Shown: positions 28,423 through 38,548, counted from the stretch's first letter. The stretch: 64,000 bases of DNA from Bacteroides ihuae (GCF_900104585.1 NZ_FNVX01000005.1:434001-498000); one strand, 5' to 3'. Numbers and translations: made by a program. Notes: generated by a model from the letters alone, not told the origin.

Positions 28423-28809
28423 TTAAATCAGAAATGTGCAATTATGAATGAATAGCGGAACGCTACTGCAATCAGGTGGAGATTTTTGCGGAACATAAGC
28501 TATATTGCATTGTTCGGGAGCGAGCAATGAATTCCATTCGGAGATGTCAAATAATAAAGTTGTAACGGAAGGAACGAAATCGGTGATGCTTAAATGCGCT
28601 ACCTCCTGATCTAATGATAGCTTAATCAGTTTTGTATCAGTGGAACAACATTTGTGAGTATCGTGCTTCATGCCACATGCCGGACATACTGCTTCCTGCC
28701 ATAGACTTACATCGGCAAGTTTGCCCATGCAATAATGGTAGTTAATCGTTATTCCTGAAGAAATAACGATGTACAGCAACATGAATATGGTTAGCAGATA
28801 CTTTCTCAT
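28423..28809 (-). CDS. HYC_CC_PP-family small protein
   Basis: 128 residues, N-terminal signal/membrane segment, then the three motifs that name the family: HYCMGKL (~25), KCCSTD (~54, after CPACGMKHDTHKC with further Cys/His) and a late PP (KSPPD). Cys/His content implies metal or redox chemistry in the periplasm. It sits 221 bp upstream of the DUF3347 gene on the same strand, and these small proteins commonly accompany metal efflux or copper genes in Bacteroidetes. Function unknown. Confidence 0.8.
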   Translation of the reverse strand: MRKYLLTIFMLLYIVISSGITINYHYCMGKLADVSLWQEAVCPACGMKHDTHKCCSTDTKLIKLSLDQEVAHLSITDFVPSVTTLLFDISEWNSLLAPEQCNIAYVPQKSPPDCSSVPLFIHNCTFLI

Positions 28810-29130
28810 TTTGATTCTACAGATTCTAGAATACTTTTATAAAGATAACGCTTATCGCTTTATTTAAGTTGAAAATCGCCTTCTTTTTATATTTAATTAT
28901 TATAATGTGTTCCAATGAGAATATCGTTAAATCGTTATAATATCTATTGAAGTTTTAATTTATAGTTAAAGCGTTGATCCTTCATTAAACTTTTTCTCTA
29001 CTATTGGTATCAAAGTTAAATTAATAATGGAAGGGCCTGTTTGATTGACAGAAAACAATATTGATGACTTAACTGTTTCTTTGATTCTATTATAATAGCA
29101 GGCCTTTGAAATTCTAGACTAATTAATTGT
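28810..29130. other. divergent intergenic region, 321 bp
   Basis: Separates the minus-strand HYC_CC_PP gene and the plus-strand barrel gene. A near -7 box (TATCTTTA on the minus strand) and a plus-strand TTTG 18 bp before a weak GCCTTTG are the only promoter-like signals. No gene or hairpin was recognised. Confidence 0.4.
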
Positions 29131-31611
29131 ATGAGACGAATAGCAATCTTTTTTTTATTAGCTTTATCCGTGTTAACTGTTTCTGCCGAATCAGTTAAAG
29201 GCGGTCTAATTATCGGCAAAGTATTGGATGCCGGAAGTAAACAACCTCTTGAATTTGCCAATATTAGTCTTCGTAAGGCCAATGGGAATAAAGAGTTTAT
29301 TAAAGGTGCGGTGGCTGACCAGACAGGTTTATTTCGTCTGGATGCGCTAACGAACGGAAATTTTATAATTAGCATCACAGTAGTTGGTTACACGCCATTT
29401 GAGAAAGAAATTTCTATTGGAAGTAATCAAAAGAATATAAATCTGAAGAATGTATTGCTGAAGGAAGACACTCATTTATTGAGTGAGGTTCAGGTTGTGG
29501 GACAACGTTCTCAAATGAAATTTGAGATTGATAGAAAAGTCTTTAATGTGGATCAGAATTTGGCTACTACCGGAGGATCGGCCAGCGATGTATTGAGTAA
29601 TATACCTTCGGTGCAAGTCGATCCTGAAGGAGAGGTGTCGTTACGCGGAAATGCTAGCGTGACGGTATGGATCAATGGAAAAGAATCGGGCCTTTCCGCC
29701 GAAAATAGAGCTCAGGTATTGGAACAGCTTCCTGCAGAATCCATCGAAAGAGTGGAAATTATCACAAATCCTTCGGCTAAGTATAATCCTGAAGGAACTG
29801 CTGGTATTATCAACATTGTACTGAAGAAAAATAGAAAAGCAGGCTATTATGGTAGTGTTCAAGCGGGGGTGGATACAAAAGGTGGATATAATGCCGGTGC
29901 TAACGTTAATTATAGTAGTGGAAAATTTGAGACTTTCCTAAACATAGGAAAACGTTTCAGAAAGCGAGATGGAGAAGGATATACAAATCGTACTAATCTC
30001 AATGAGGATGGCTCATCTTCCAGTTATTTAAATCAGTTACGTAGTAATGAGGATGCTGGAGGCCCTTATATGGCACGGACAGGTGGCACTTATCATCTTA
30101 CCGATAAAGACCATTTAGGCCTTAATCTTTTCGGGTTGCTTGGGAGTGGAGATGAAACTGATCGATTGATCTACGAAGGTAATATACCTTTATCCTTTAC
30201 TAAAAGTCAGCGCATTTCAAAAGCAAATAGAAATATTCATGTAGGTAATATAGAGTTAAATTATAAACGGGATTTTAGTGAGAAAAGTAATTTGGATGTT
30301 TCGGCTTCTTATAATATTTTTGCTTTTAATCCTAAAAGTAACTACAGCCAGAATTCGATTTTTGCTGATGGGAGTGAATCTTCTTCTTATCAGTTCCAAA
30401 ATAATGATATGAACCGTACTCAATGGGAGTTTCAAGCTGACTATGTAAATGAGTTTGGCAATCAAAATAAGATAGAAGCCGGCTATAAAGGCGATTTTAC
30501 CAAGATGAAAAGTCCGGTGGAGACGTATGGTGGAATATCAGAAGCGTCGGCCGTATTTAATGAAGATTTATATAACCGATTCACATATGATCAGGATGTG
30601 CAAGCTTTGTATACTACTTATTCAAAGAAAATTAATAAATTTGGATTGCAGTTAGGTTTGCGTGGGGAATATACGCGAACAACTACAAATTCTTTAGGCT
30701 ATGGACAGACGAATGCTCAGCAACCATCTTATAAAGATAATTATTTTTCTTTGTACCCGAGTATGTTCTTGTCGTATCAGTTGCCGGATAATAATGAAGT
30801 TCAGCTAAACTACTCTCGTCGCGTATCCCGACCATGGGGTAGGCAACTTAATCCATTTATGGATCTTACCGACTCGACTAGTATCTCTTATGGTAACCCT
30901 TACTTGGTACCTGAATATTCTAACTCATTGGAGTTGAATTACATCAAGAATTGGGAGAGCCACACTTTGTCAGCTTCACTTTATTATCGGAGTACAGACA
31001 ATGTGATTCAGCACATTAGCTATCGTGATGGCGATATCATGAAGAGAACTTATGACAATGTGGCTAAGTCGCAATCTGCAGGAACGGAGTTAATACTTAA
31101 AGATAATCTTTTCCGTTTTCTTGATCTTACCACTACGTTGAACTTTTATTATAACAAGTTGGATGGCTTTACTTATCTTCCTGAAGGAGTTACTACATCA
31201 ATTGTGGGCAATGCGGATGAAAACTTTTCTTGGAGTGGACGAATGATAGCCAATGTAATGTTACCTTATGCTGTTTCTCTACAGGCTACAGGAAACTACG
31301 ATTCTCGTCAGATAGTGGCTCAGGGATATACGAAGCCTAGCCATTCTATTGATTTGGGGCTTAGAAAATCGTTTCTTGATCGTAAATTAAGCTTGACCAT
31401 TAATACTCGCGATATACTAAATTCCCGCAAGCGTATTACTGTGACTTCCGGATCAGGTTTCTCGCAAGAGTCTATGTTTGCCCGTTCGGGACGTGTTGTA
31501 GGTTTTACACTTACTTATAACTTTGGTAATATGAATGCCGGAAAGAAGGGAATGAAGCAAGACAAGCAACAGCAAGGAGCGGAAGATAATTCCATGGAAG
31601 AAGGTTTTTAG
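29131..31611 (+). CDS. outer membrane beta-barrel protein, TonB-receptor-like (OMP_b-brl_3 type)
   Basis: 826 residues. Signal peptide (~1-20, VSAES), carboxypeptidase-like domain ~24-110 (GKVLDAGSKQPLEFANISLRK), plug-like domain ~125-235 (FNVDQNLATTGGSASDVLSNIPSV; VSLRGNASVTVWINGKES; SAKYNPEGTAGIINIV) and a C-terminal barrel of the family often found without classical TonB features. C-terminal tail after the barrel is Lys/Gln-rich. Probably a transporter or receptor of unknown ligand. Monocistronic with a terminator at 31655. Confidence 0.87.
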   Translation: MRRIAIFFLLALSVLTVSAESVKGGLIIGKVLDAGSKQPLEFANISLRKANGNKEFIKGAVADQTGLFRLDALTNGNFIISITVVGYTPFEKEISIGSNQKNINLKNVLLKEDTHLLSEVQVVGQRSQMKFEIDRKVFNVDQNLATTGGSASDVLSNIPSVQVDPEGEVSLRGNASVTVWINGKESGLSAENRAQVLEQLPAESIERVEIITNPSAKYNPEGTAGIINIVLKKNRKAGYYGSVQAGVDTKGGYNAGANVNYSSGKFETFLNIGKRFRKRDGEGYTNRTNLNEDGSSSSYLNQLRSNEDAGGPYMARTGGTYHLTDKDHLGLNLFGLLGSGDETDRLIYEGNIPLSFTKSQRISKANRNIHVGNIELNYKRDFSEKSNLDVSASYNIFAFNPKSNYSQNSIFADGSESSSYQFQNNDMNRTQWEFQADYVNEFGNQNKIEAGYKGDFTKMKSPVETYGGISEASAVFNEDLYNRFTYDQDVQALYTTYSKKINKFGLQLGLRGEYTRTTTNSLGYGQTNAQQPSYKDNYFSLYPSMFLSYQLPDNNEVQLNYSRRVSRPWGRQLNPFMDLTDSTSISYGNPYLVPEYSNSLELNYIKNWESHTLSASLYYRSTDNVIQHISYRDGDIMKRTYDNVAKSQSAGTELILKDNLFRFLDLTTTLNFYYNKLDGFTYLPEGVTTSIVGNADENFSWSGRMIANVMLPYAVSLQATGNYDSRQIVAQGYTKPSHSIDLGLRKSFLDRKLSLTINTRDILNSRKRITVTSGSGFSQESMFARSGRVVGFTLTYNFGNMNAGKKGMKQDKQQQGAEDNSMEEGF

Positions 31612-31654
31612 GTAATCGAACTTTTTCGCAAATATATATAATACAACTGAGAGG

Positions 31655-31695
31655 AGCGGAACATTTTCACAAGAAATGCTCCGCTTTCTCTTTTA
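31655..31695 (+). terminator. terminator of the barrel gene
   Basis: Stem AGCGGAACATTT (31655-31666) / AAATGCTCCGCT (31674-31685) with one mismatch and a 7-nt loop, then TTTCTCTTTT. Confidence 0.78.
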
Positions 31696-31747
31696 TAGTA
31701 AACCAAAGGAAGATCGTAAAACCATTTCTTTTGATATTAACAGGCTT

Positions 31748-32803
31748 TTAATGAGTAGATTGAGAAGAGAGTGTAACCTGTTGTTCCCATGTTATTCCAC
31801 TTATATCTGTCAGTTTGATTTTGTAATTGCCTTCCGGCAGATTTAGTAGAACAGCGTCTTTTATACTCAACCTAGCTTTAGCACCCAAAGGTATAATGAG
31901 ACTATGCTTGCCAGGCTTTACCTTTGTTACATAGCTGTTTTTTATATCTTCTTTTGGGAATGCTGCTAAATGATTATTATCCCGTTCCAAAACAATATTC
32001 CCTTTACTATCTGTTAGCGTGATGCCTATTAGGAAAGAACCATAAACATCCACTCCCTCTACTCTGTAGACCGTAAATGCCAATTCATTCTGGTTGAGGC
32101 TTGCTTCTGAAAGTTCAATCTTAGGAGTGACTGATTTATTATGTAGCTTACCCCATACTCCGTTGTGAAAATACTGATTGGTAAAGAGTGCTATGAAGAG
32201 AATGATAAGAGAACCTGTTAGCACACTCCTGTTGAGTAGTTTCGGGGCTAAAGGAAGATTCCCTGAAGCAATCCACGGAAACCATCTACTCTGGACAATG
32301 CCCAGTTTCTTATTTATGAGCAGTTGATCTAACGAATACTTTCCACTGCCTGAAAGGAAAATAGTAAAACCTGCGGCAACGCCTAGTATACCTATTTGCC
32401 ATTCGTCCAGGCAAGTAGTGCCGAGCCAACCGGAACCTAATAAGATACCAGCTGCAAGGCTTAGTACTCCGAAACTCATTAATCGTGTGAAGAGTCCTAA
32501 CATGAACAATAGGCCTACTATGCCTTCTATGATGGTGAAAGCCACCATAGCCCACCACAAAGATTCGGGATTGCTAACTAAATATTCGATGATTGGCTTA
32601 ATGCCCAATGCGTTGGGGAGAAAATGATTAAATTTCTCTCCGATATATCCTGCTTCATCCGGAGAGAGTTTATTCTCGAGGATTAAGCGTCGCCAGAAAG
32701 CGGAGAAATAGGTCCAGCCAACAACCAGACGAAGGGATAATGTAAAAAGAGCAAGAGAGGAATACGCATGTTGCATTCCTGTCAGATGATTTGATTGTGT
32801 CAT
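31748..32803 (-). CDS. DoxD/DoxA-like membrane protein (TQO subunit family)
   Basis: 351 residues. N-terminal ~200 residues are a DoxX/DoxD-type four-helix membrane domain (RLVVGWTYFSAFWRR; GLLFMLGLFTRLMSFG; GTTCLDEWQIGILG); residues ~210-350 form a periplasmic beta-rich part similar in order to DoxA. In Acidianus, DoxD and DoxA make thiosulfate:quinone oxidoreductase; whether the bacterial fusion does so is not established. A small Cys-containing protein gene follows upstream on the same strand. Second DoxX-type protein in the window (the other at 7919). Confidence 0.8.
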   Translation of the reverse strand: MTQSNHLTGMQHAYSSLALFTLSLRLVVGWTYFSAFWRRLILENKLSPDEAGYIGEKFNHFLPNALGIKPIIEYLVSNPESLWWAMVAFTIIEGIVGLLFMLGLFTRLMSFGVLSLAAGILLGSGWLGTTCLDEWQIGILGVAAGFTIFLSGSGKYSLDQLLINKKLGIVQSRWFPWIASGNLPLAPKLLNRSVLTGSLIILFIALFTNQYFHNGVWGKLHNKSVTPKIELSEASLNQNELAFTVYRVEGVDVYGSFLIGITLTDSKGNIVLERDNNHLAAFPKEDIKNSYVTKVKPGKHSLIIPLGAKARLSIKDAVLLNLPEGNYKIKLTDISGITWEQQVTLSSQSTH

Positions 32804-32899
32804 ATTTGATCTGATTTAAATTTGTTTTCTTCAATAAAAAAAAAGAGGAAGTTTTGTGCTATTTTCTTTGAAGTAATAGAACAAAATTAAACAGATGAA

Positions 32900-33259
32900 T
32901 CAAATCAGTAATGTTCTAAAAAGGATAAATAATGGAGCTCGGCAAGCAATATTATTTACTGTTTGCGATCGCAACGAAGGTTGGATTGTGGATAAGGGGG
33001 TGAATGAATAGAGAAAGGAAAGAGTTGCACAAGTTTTCCGAGAATTATCCGGATGTCCTTGTTGTGTAGAGGTTTTTTTTGTTTTTTGCAACACAACGAT
33101 ACAACTCCTTGTCTGGTTAGGCTTTTCTTTAGCTGTTTGCGAGCTAAAGGGTATGCCTAGCTGTTGCTTAATCTCTTGCTTTATAGGGCAATTGATCAGC
33201 AATAAGACCAGCAGTGGGTAGAGGATGGACGAAATTATATATTTATTCTTTTGTTGCAT
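32900..33259 (-). CDS. small exported hypothetical protein, 119 aa
   Basis: Not recognised. The N-terminus has a hydrophobic stretch (ISSILYPLLVLLLINC) that could be a signal or lipoprotein peptide, followed by KQEIKQQLGIPF, a Cys-containing middle and a basic hydrophobic C-terminus (CRAPLFILFRTLLI). Reads in the same direction as the DoxD-like gene 96 bp downstream. Its layout recalls other short Bacteroidetes proteins beside metal or redox genes. It could also be non-coding. Confidence 0.45.
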   Translation of the reverse strand: MQQKNKYIISSILYPLLVLLLINCPIKQEIKQQLGIPFSSQTAKEKPNQTRSCIVVLQKTKKTSTQQGHPDNSRKTCATLSFLYSFTPLSTIQPSLRSQTVNNIACRAPLFILFRTLLI

Positions 33260-33390
33260 TATTCTTTCTCACTAACTCACTGTATCTGTGAATATTACAA
33301 ATATAGGAAGTATTTTCTGAAGCTCGTTTGTTAGCATTCATTTTTTAAGAAAGAATAAAGCTTTTTTATTCGAAGTATTGATGTTACGGG

Positions 33391-33855
33391 CTATGGCTTT
33401 TTCTTCTCTACTTCGAGTAGCCTCTTTTTAATCTCCAAACCACCGGCATAACCAACCAAATCACCACTCGCTCCTATTACCCGATGGCAGGGTACAACTA
33501 TGGGGATAGGATTACGGTTATTTGCCATTCCCACTGCGCGGGATGCTTTTGGATTTCCCGCTGCTATAGCTACCTGTTTATAACTCCATGTCTCTCCGTA
33601 GGGAATACTTTGGAGTACATGCCATACAATCTTTTGAAAAACGGTTCCCTGCGGATTGAGTGGCAAGTCAAATTGTTTTCTCGTGCCACTGAAGTACTCA
33701 TTAAGCTGTTGAAAAGCTTGCTTGGTAAGTGCTGTTTCCTGTTCAATTCCGGTACCTTCGACAGCATCTTTAAAAGATATTTGTGTAATGCTCTTTTCGT
33801 CGGCGAAGATGCAGAGCTTGCCGATGGGTGTGGAGTAGGTGTAATAGTAAATCAT
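33391..33855 (-). CDS. ogt: methylated-DNA--cysteine S-methyltransferase
   Basis: 154 residues. Removes methyl groups from O6-methylguanine onto its own cysteine. Active-site motif VPCHRVIGASG (Cys ~123) with preceding GNPKASRAVGMANNRNPIPI, and the helix-turn-helix region YGETWSYKQVA. Short form without an AdaA domain. It lies 12 bp downstream of the inositol monophosphatase gene on the same strand. Confidence 0.94.
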   Translation of the reverse strand: MIYYYTYSTPIGKLCIFADEKSITQISFKDAVEGTGIEQETALTKQAFQQLNEYFSGTRKQFDLPLNPQGTVFQKIVWHVLQSIPYGETWSYKQVAIAAGNPKASRAVGMANNRNPIPIVVPCHRVIGASGDLVGYAGGLEIKKRLLEVEKKKP

Positions 33856-33867
33856 TATAGTAAGGTG

Positions 33868-34683
33868 TTAAGGGTGAAACTGTTGAATAATATTTAGCAA
33901 ATCTTGGTGAAGTTTGCCATTACTAGCAAGGACTTCCCGGCCGGAGTAAAATGAATCACTATTAGAAAAATCCGTTACTTTTCCACCTGCATTCATTAAA
34001 ATAAGAGAGCCGGCAGCAATGTCCCACGGTCCTAAAAAAGCTTCGATGCGAGCCTCAAATCGTCCGGCAGCAATGTAGCAAAGTTCTGCGGCAGCAGCCC
34101 CTTGTATACGAGTACCACCCACTTTTCCGTAAAGACTATGTATTAGATAATCGGCCATGGGTTTATAAGCATTGAAATTATAGGGTAGGCCTAATTCAAT
34201 AAAAGCGTCGTTTATAGAAGATATGTCAGACACTCTGATCTCTTCCTCGTTCAAATAAGAGGGTGCATCTTTATACGTCCAAAAGCATTCGCTGCGGCAT
34301 ACCTCGTAAACAACACCGAGCAATATTTCATTTCGGTTTCTTAGGGCAATGCTTACACAATACGGTGCATTATCGTGAATAAAGTTGGTTGTTCCATCTA
34401 GTGGATCAATTACCCAGCAGTATTCTTCTGTAGAAAGTTGGCCGGAACCCTCTTCAGCTATAAAACCAGCTTCGGGCAGTAATGCCGAGAGTTGAGCTAC
34501 TAAGCGCCTTTCCGATTCTTTATCTACATACGACACATAGTCGTGGCTGTTTTTCTCTTCTACACGTTCTCTGCGAAAATTCTTTCGCTCCTCGCCTAAG
34601 AAAGTACCTCCTTCAATGGCTATGTCACGAACTTTTTCGGTGAGCAAGGCTAATTCGGAACTATTGTTGGGATCTAAATTCAT
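33868..34683 (-). CDS. inositol monophosphatase family protein
   Basis: 271 residues. Mg-dependent phosphatase motifs: EEGSGQ (motif 1 Glu), WVIDPLDGTTNF (motif 2), and GPWDIAAGSLILMNAGG (motif 3). Could act on inositol-1-phosphate, 3'(2')-phosphoadenosine phosphate or similar. The ATG at 34683 (MNLDPNN) is chosen because an earlier in-frame ATG (34794) would overlap the upstream CBS/HlyC gene by over 90 bp. Starts 20 bp after that gene. Confidence 0.9.
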   Translation of the reverse strand: MNLDPNNSSELALLTEKVRDIAIEGGTFLGEERKNFRRERVEEKNSHDYVSYVDKESERRLVAQLSALLPEAGFIAEEGSGQLSTEEYCWVIDPLDGTTNFIHDNAPYCVSIALRNRNEILLGVVYEVCRSECFWTYKDAPSYLNEEEIRVSDISSINDAFIELGLPYNFNAYKPMADYLIHSLYGKVGGTRIQGAAAAELCYIAAGRFEARIEAFLGPWDIAAGSLILMNAGGKVTDFSNSDSFYSGREVLASNGKLHQDLLNIIQQFHP

Positions 34684-34702
34684 TGCAATTCGTTTTTTTA
34701 TA

Positions 34703-35989
34703 TTATTTCTCTTTTTTGATGACGAGTAGTTTATCCACTCTGCCATTATCCATATCGATGATTTCAAATAGGAGATTCTTGTAAGAAAATGCATCTCCTA
34801 CACGGGGAATGCGGCCAATAAAAAACATCGCCATTCCACCTAAAGTAGTAAAGCCTTCAGCTTCTAGGTCTTCATTATTTGAAATTCCCATTTCATCCAT
34901 GAAATCGCTTACATTCATGGAGGCCTCTACAAGCATGGAACCATCCTGCCTTTTTACTATTTCTTCTTCCTCCGTCTCATCTTCTTCGAGTATATCTCCA
35001 AAGATGCTCTCTGTCAGATCGTGTAGGGTAATAATCCCTTCGGTGCCGCCATATTCATTCACCACTACACCAAATTTATTTTTATTCTTTTTAAATAGTT
35101 CCAATACTTTTTTCGCATATAGGCTTTCAGGAATGTATAATGGTGTACGAGCGATGCTCTTGAGATCAAATTCTCTATTACTACCTATCATCAGAATAAT
35201 ATCTTTTACCGAAACCACTCCAATGGTTTCGTCTTTGTTCATATCTACCAGCAGATAGTTACTGAAATGTCTTTTATCTATCGTATCCAATGTTTCTTCT
35301 AGCGTGTCTGTGGGAGATAGCACCACCAGATCTTTGCGGTAAGTCATTAGTTCATTAGCTCGTTTGTTTGAGAAGCGAAATACGTCTCGGAGCATTTCGG
35401 TTTCGTCTTTATCTATTACTCCCTGTTGAGAACTTTGGTGCAGAATCGTGCGAAGTTCTTCGTGAGTTAAAGGGCGCTCTTCGGTTTCTTTCATGCCTAT
35501 AATCTTGTTTATGAAGCGAGTAGAAATACTCAGCAGCAAAACGAATGGAAATGAAATTTTGGTGAGTAAGGTCATGATCGGACTTAGTGCTAAGGCGTAA
35601 CGTTCGGGATTGGCAAGCGCGATAGATTTGGGTACCAGTTCACCTATAATTAGTGACAGGTATGTGATAATGGATATCACAGTTATCATCGATAAATCAC
35701 TTGCGTAAGGAGCAGTAGCAGGCATTTTCTCGAAAAGAGGAGTTACGTAATCGACCAACGTTACTCCACCGAATGCTCCCGTAATGATACCGATGAGCGT
35801 GATACCTATTTGAATCGCGGAGAGAAACTTTTCGGGCTGCTTGAGTTGCTTTAATACTGTTTTTGCAGCTTTGTCTCCTTTTCCGGCTAAGGTTGCCAAT
35901 CTAGTTTTGCTGGATGCGACAAGTGCTGTTTCATACAAAGCGAAAACGCCGTTTAAAACAAATAAAAGAAGAATGATAATGAATTCCAT
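34703..35989 (-). CDS. hemolysin-family/CNNM membrane protein with CBS pair and CorC_HlyC domain
   Basis: 428 residues. DUF21 (CNNM) membrane domain ~1-195 with LSAIQIGITLIGIITGAFGG and LIIGELVPKSIALANPE; two CBS motifs ~210-330 (TYRKDLVVLSPTDTLEE; IARTPLYIPESLYAKK) with VVVNEYGGTEGIITLHDL; CorC_HlyC domain ~345-425. Such proteins are linked to Mg2+ or other ion transport; the name 'hemolysin' is historical. First gene of an operon with the inositol monophosphatase and ogt genes. Confidence 0.93.
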   Translation of the reverse strand: MEFIIILLLFVLNGVFALYETALVASSKTRLATLAGKGDKAAKTVLKQLKQPEKFLSAIQIGITLIGIITGAFGGVTLVDYVTPLFEKMPATAPYASDLSMITVISIITYLSLIIGELVPKSIALANPERYALALSPIMTLLTKISFPFVLLLSISTRFINKIIGMKETEERPLTHEELRTILHQSSQQGVIDKDETEMLRDVFRFSNKRANELMTYRKDLVVLSPTDTLEETLDTIDKRHFSNYLLVDMNKDETIGVVSVKDIILMIGSNREFDLKSIARTPLYIPESLYAKKVLELFKKNKNKFGVVVNEYGGTEGIITLHDLTESIFGDILEEDETEEEEIVKRQDGSMLVEASMNVSDFMDEMGISNNEDLEAEGFTTLGGMAMFFIGRIPRVGDAFSYKNLLFEIIDMDNGRVDKLLVIKKEK

Positions 35990-36118
35990 AAATGTTTAGG
36001 ATGGATTTGAAAGTGGAAATTTAGCTGATTTTAAGATACTACGCAAACAATTGCACTGATTATTGATAATTTTATCTGAAAGTAATTTATTTATAATGGA
36101 ACAAGGCTCTTAATACTT

Positions 36119-38497
36119 TTAGAGTTCAACTGTAATTCCTATTGTGGGTAGTATAGTGCCGCTTTCTTTCTTGATGTATTTCATTTGGTATCGTTGTTCG
36201 GCTAGTGGCGCTGTGGGGTTCTCGATTACCCCTGTACTCATAAGTATATCCGGTTGCTTGAACTTACTGCCACTTATATTTTGTATGTCAATATAAAACC
36301 CTAACATGCAGCGACCAATATAATATGTTTTGTCTACCCTAACATCTATCTGTCCAAAGTTAGGCAGGCGTTCAGTGTTGTATCTTGAATAGTCATAATA
36401 AGGTTTACCTTGAGCATTCCATGCGCTGACGAGTGATGACCTATCTGTATCATACGGAGTATAAGGCGCACCTCCAATGTAACTAATCTTCATCCCCGCA
36501 CTCCAGTTGCGCGGCAGATTATAGGTACCATTGAGATTGAATATGTAGCGATTATCCCAAGCAGAAGCCATGTATGGTGCTTCTTTACTGTTCCGATATT
36601 CACTTTTGAAGAGCGTGAAAGAAGACGATAAGTTAATCTTTTGCGCTACAATCCATTTCAGGAGTAACTCCATACCGTAGGAGCGACCTTCAGCGGTGGA
36701 TAGTAATGCTTCGTTGCCTACTACTCCATAGTCATTGCCTTTGCAAGCCAGCGGAATGCCGTCTGCAATAGAGTAGGGGATGTTATCGTAATCTTTATAA
36801 AAACCTTCGGCCGAGAATTCCATTTTATTATTAATGCGCCAGCTCAGTCCAATGTTCTTTTGGCTGACGGACATGTAGCGGAGGTTTGCTTTATTGACTA
36901 GTACTCCGTCATTATCTTTAAATCCTATACTTGTATAGGCTGGAAGTTGATAGTATAGCCCGACACTTCCATTCAGATAGAGTTCAGTAGTTAAACGATA
37001 AGAGAGTGATAAACGTGGAGAAAGCTGCTTGCTAATATCCTTCATTTCATCGGAATAGTTGTTAGCGTCCGTTCGCATACCGAGTGATGCACTAAAGCGA
37101 TCGTCTGTTGATTCGTAGGTTATCTTGCCGAAGATTCCCCATTTTACCAGGTTCATCCATGCGTGATAGTCTATGGTTTCTGCTTCGTTAGTGTATCTCT
37201 TTTGATAGGTATCATTTGAGTATTGCACATAGTCTACTTTAGCTCCGAAAGAAATTTTGGTAGATCCTATGGTAGAAGAGTTCTCCATGCGAAACTTTGT
37301 TTCTTGTTCGGTGGATCGCAGTTTCAAAGAAAGATTCTCTTCACTGCTTTCATCATTATCAGTGTACTTTGTGTTTCGGTTGTTCATGTAACTATGACTT
37401 AGCACGATCGTTTGCACATGGTGTCCCGCAAAATGTTTGTACACACCGCCCAGAGTAAAGGTTTCCTGTTGAATTTTTGGTAAATATCCTAGGATATACT
37501 TCGCATCTTCACCGTCCGGATCTTTATTTAAGCGCATGTTATCGATGCCGGCAAGTCCTAATAGCGTTAGCTCGTTGGCGGAGTTCAAACGGGTTTTCAA
37601 CTTGAACTGCGCATCAGTATATGTAGGCAAAAAGGGCAGACCAAGTGCCTTGAAAAGAAATTGTAAATAAGATTGGCGAAGAGAAACCAAATAAGAAGTC
37701 TTTTTCCCCAGATGTCCGTTCGACGTCAGCGATGCCTCGGATGCACCTAAAGTCGCTTTAAATGAATTCTTTTCCATGTCTCCGTCACGAAGTTTAAAGT
37801 CGAGCACGGAGCTCATTGCATTACCTTTTTCAGCAGGAAAGGCTCCTGTATAGAAGTTTACTTCACGAATGAGATCAGCATTGATAATGCCTACCGGTCC
37901 TCCTGATGCTCCTTGTGTACTAAAATGATTGATGTTGGGAATCTCGACCTCGTCCAGATAAAAACGATTTTCTGAAGGTGCACCTCCACGGACTATCAAA
38001 TCATTGCGATAACCTGCGGGAGAGAAGGCCACGCCGGGATAGGATTGTACTATGCGAGAGATGTCGCGATTTGCTCCCGGACTTTTCTCTATTTCTTGCA
38101 AACCGATGGTGCGAAGGCTAACAGGACTTTCAGCTCTTCGCCGAAAAGGAGAAGCAGTGACGGTGATGCCGGATAGTTCTGTTGGATTCTCCTCGAGCTC
38201 TATGGTGATATGAAGGTCTTTGGTGGAAAGAATGTATTCCGAGGTTATTGTTTCTTTGTAGCCAAGGGCAGAGGCTTGTAAGCGATAGATACCCGGCTTT
38301 AACAGAGGAATAGAAAAGTGCCCCGTAGAATCGGTACTTGTACCTGTGCTTGTGCCCAGTGCCACAACATTCACGAACTCCAGCGGTCGCCGACTAGTAT
38401 TGTCAATCACTACACCTTTTATCCGATGCATTGGTTGAGCCAAAGTAATGAAAAGAGTAAAACTCAGAAGAATGGATGATACAATGATACGTTTCAT
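36119..38497 (-). CDS. TonB-dependent receptor
   Basis: 792 residues. Signal peptide to ~FITLAQ (20); carboxypeptidase-like domain ~24-110 (IKGVVIDNTSRRPLEFVNVVALG); plug ~115-235 (GITVTASPFRRRAESPVS; NDLIVRGGAPSENRFYLDEVEIPN); barrel to the C-terminus ending in IGITVEL. No STN domain, so no FecR-type signalling. No SusD-type or FecR gene is adjacent; the ligand is unknown. Divergent from the DUF2007 gene. Confidence 0.92.
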   Translation of the reverse strand: MKRIIVSSILLSFTLFITLAQPMHRIKGVVIDNTSRRPLEFVNVVALGTSTGTSTDSTGHFSIPLLKPGIYRLQASALGYKETITSEYILSTKDLHITIELEENPTELSGITVTASPFRRRAESPVSLRTIGLQEIEKSPGANRDISRIVQSYPGVAFSPAGYRNDLIVRGGAPSENRFYLDEVEIPNINHFSTQGASGGPVGIINADLIREVNFYTGAFPAEKGNAMSSVLDFKLRDGDMEKNSFKATLGASEASLTSNGHLGKKTSYLVSLRQSYLQFLFKALGLPFLPTYTDAQFKLKTRLNSANELTLLGLAGIDNMRLNKDPDGEDAKYILGYLPKIQQETFTLGGVYKHFAGHHVQTIVLSHSYMNNRNTKYTDNDESSEENLSLKLRSTEQETKFRMENSSTIGSTKISFGAKVDYVQYSNDTYQKRYTNEAETIDYHAWMNLVKWGIFGKITYESTDDRFSASLGMRTDANNYSDEMKDISKQLSPRLSLSYRLTTELYLNGSVGLYYQLPAYTSIGFKDNDGVLVNKANLRYMSVSQKNIGLSWRINNKMEFSAEGFYKDYDNIPYSIADGIPLACKGNDYGVVGNEALLSTAEGRSYGMELLLKWIVAQKINLSSSFTLFKSEYRNSKEAPYMASAWDNRYIFNLNGTYNLPRNWSAGMKISYIGGAPYTPYDTDRSSLVSAWNAQGKPYYDYSRYNTERLPNFGQIDVRVDKTYYIGRCMLGFYIDIQNISGSKFKQPDILMSTGVIENPTAPLAEQRYQMKYIKKESGTILPTIGITVEL

Positions 38498-38548
38498 ATA
38501 TTCGTAGTGGTTTTATGTGATTATTCAACAAACTAAAGTAAAAAAAAG

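Noticed and set aside
29016-29378. Minus-strand open frame of 120 codons over the start of the barrel gene
   Set aside because: It is antisense to a well-supported gene with signal peptide and conserved domain; no family features.
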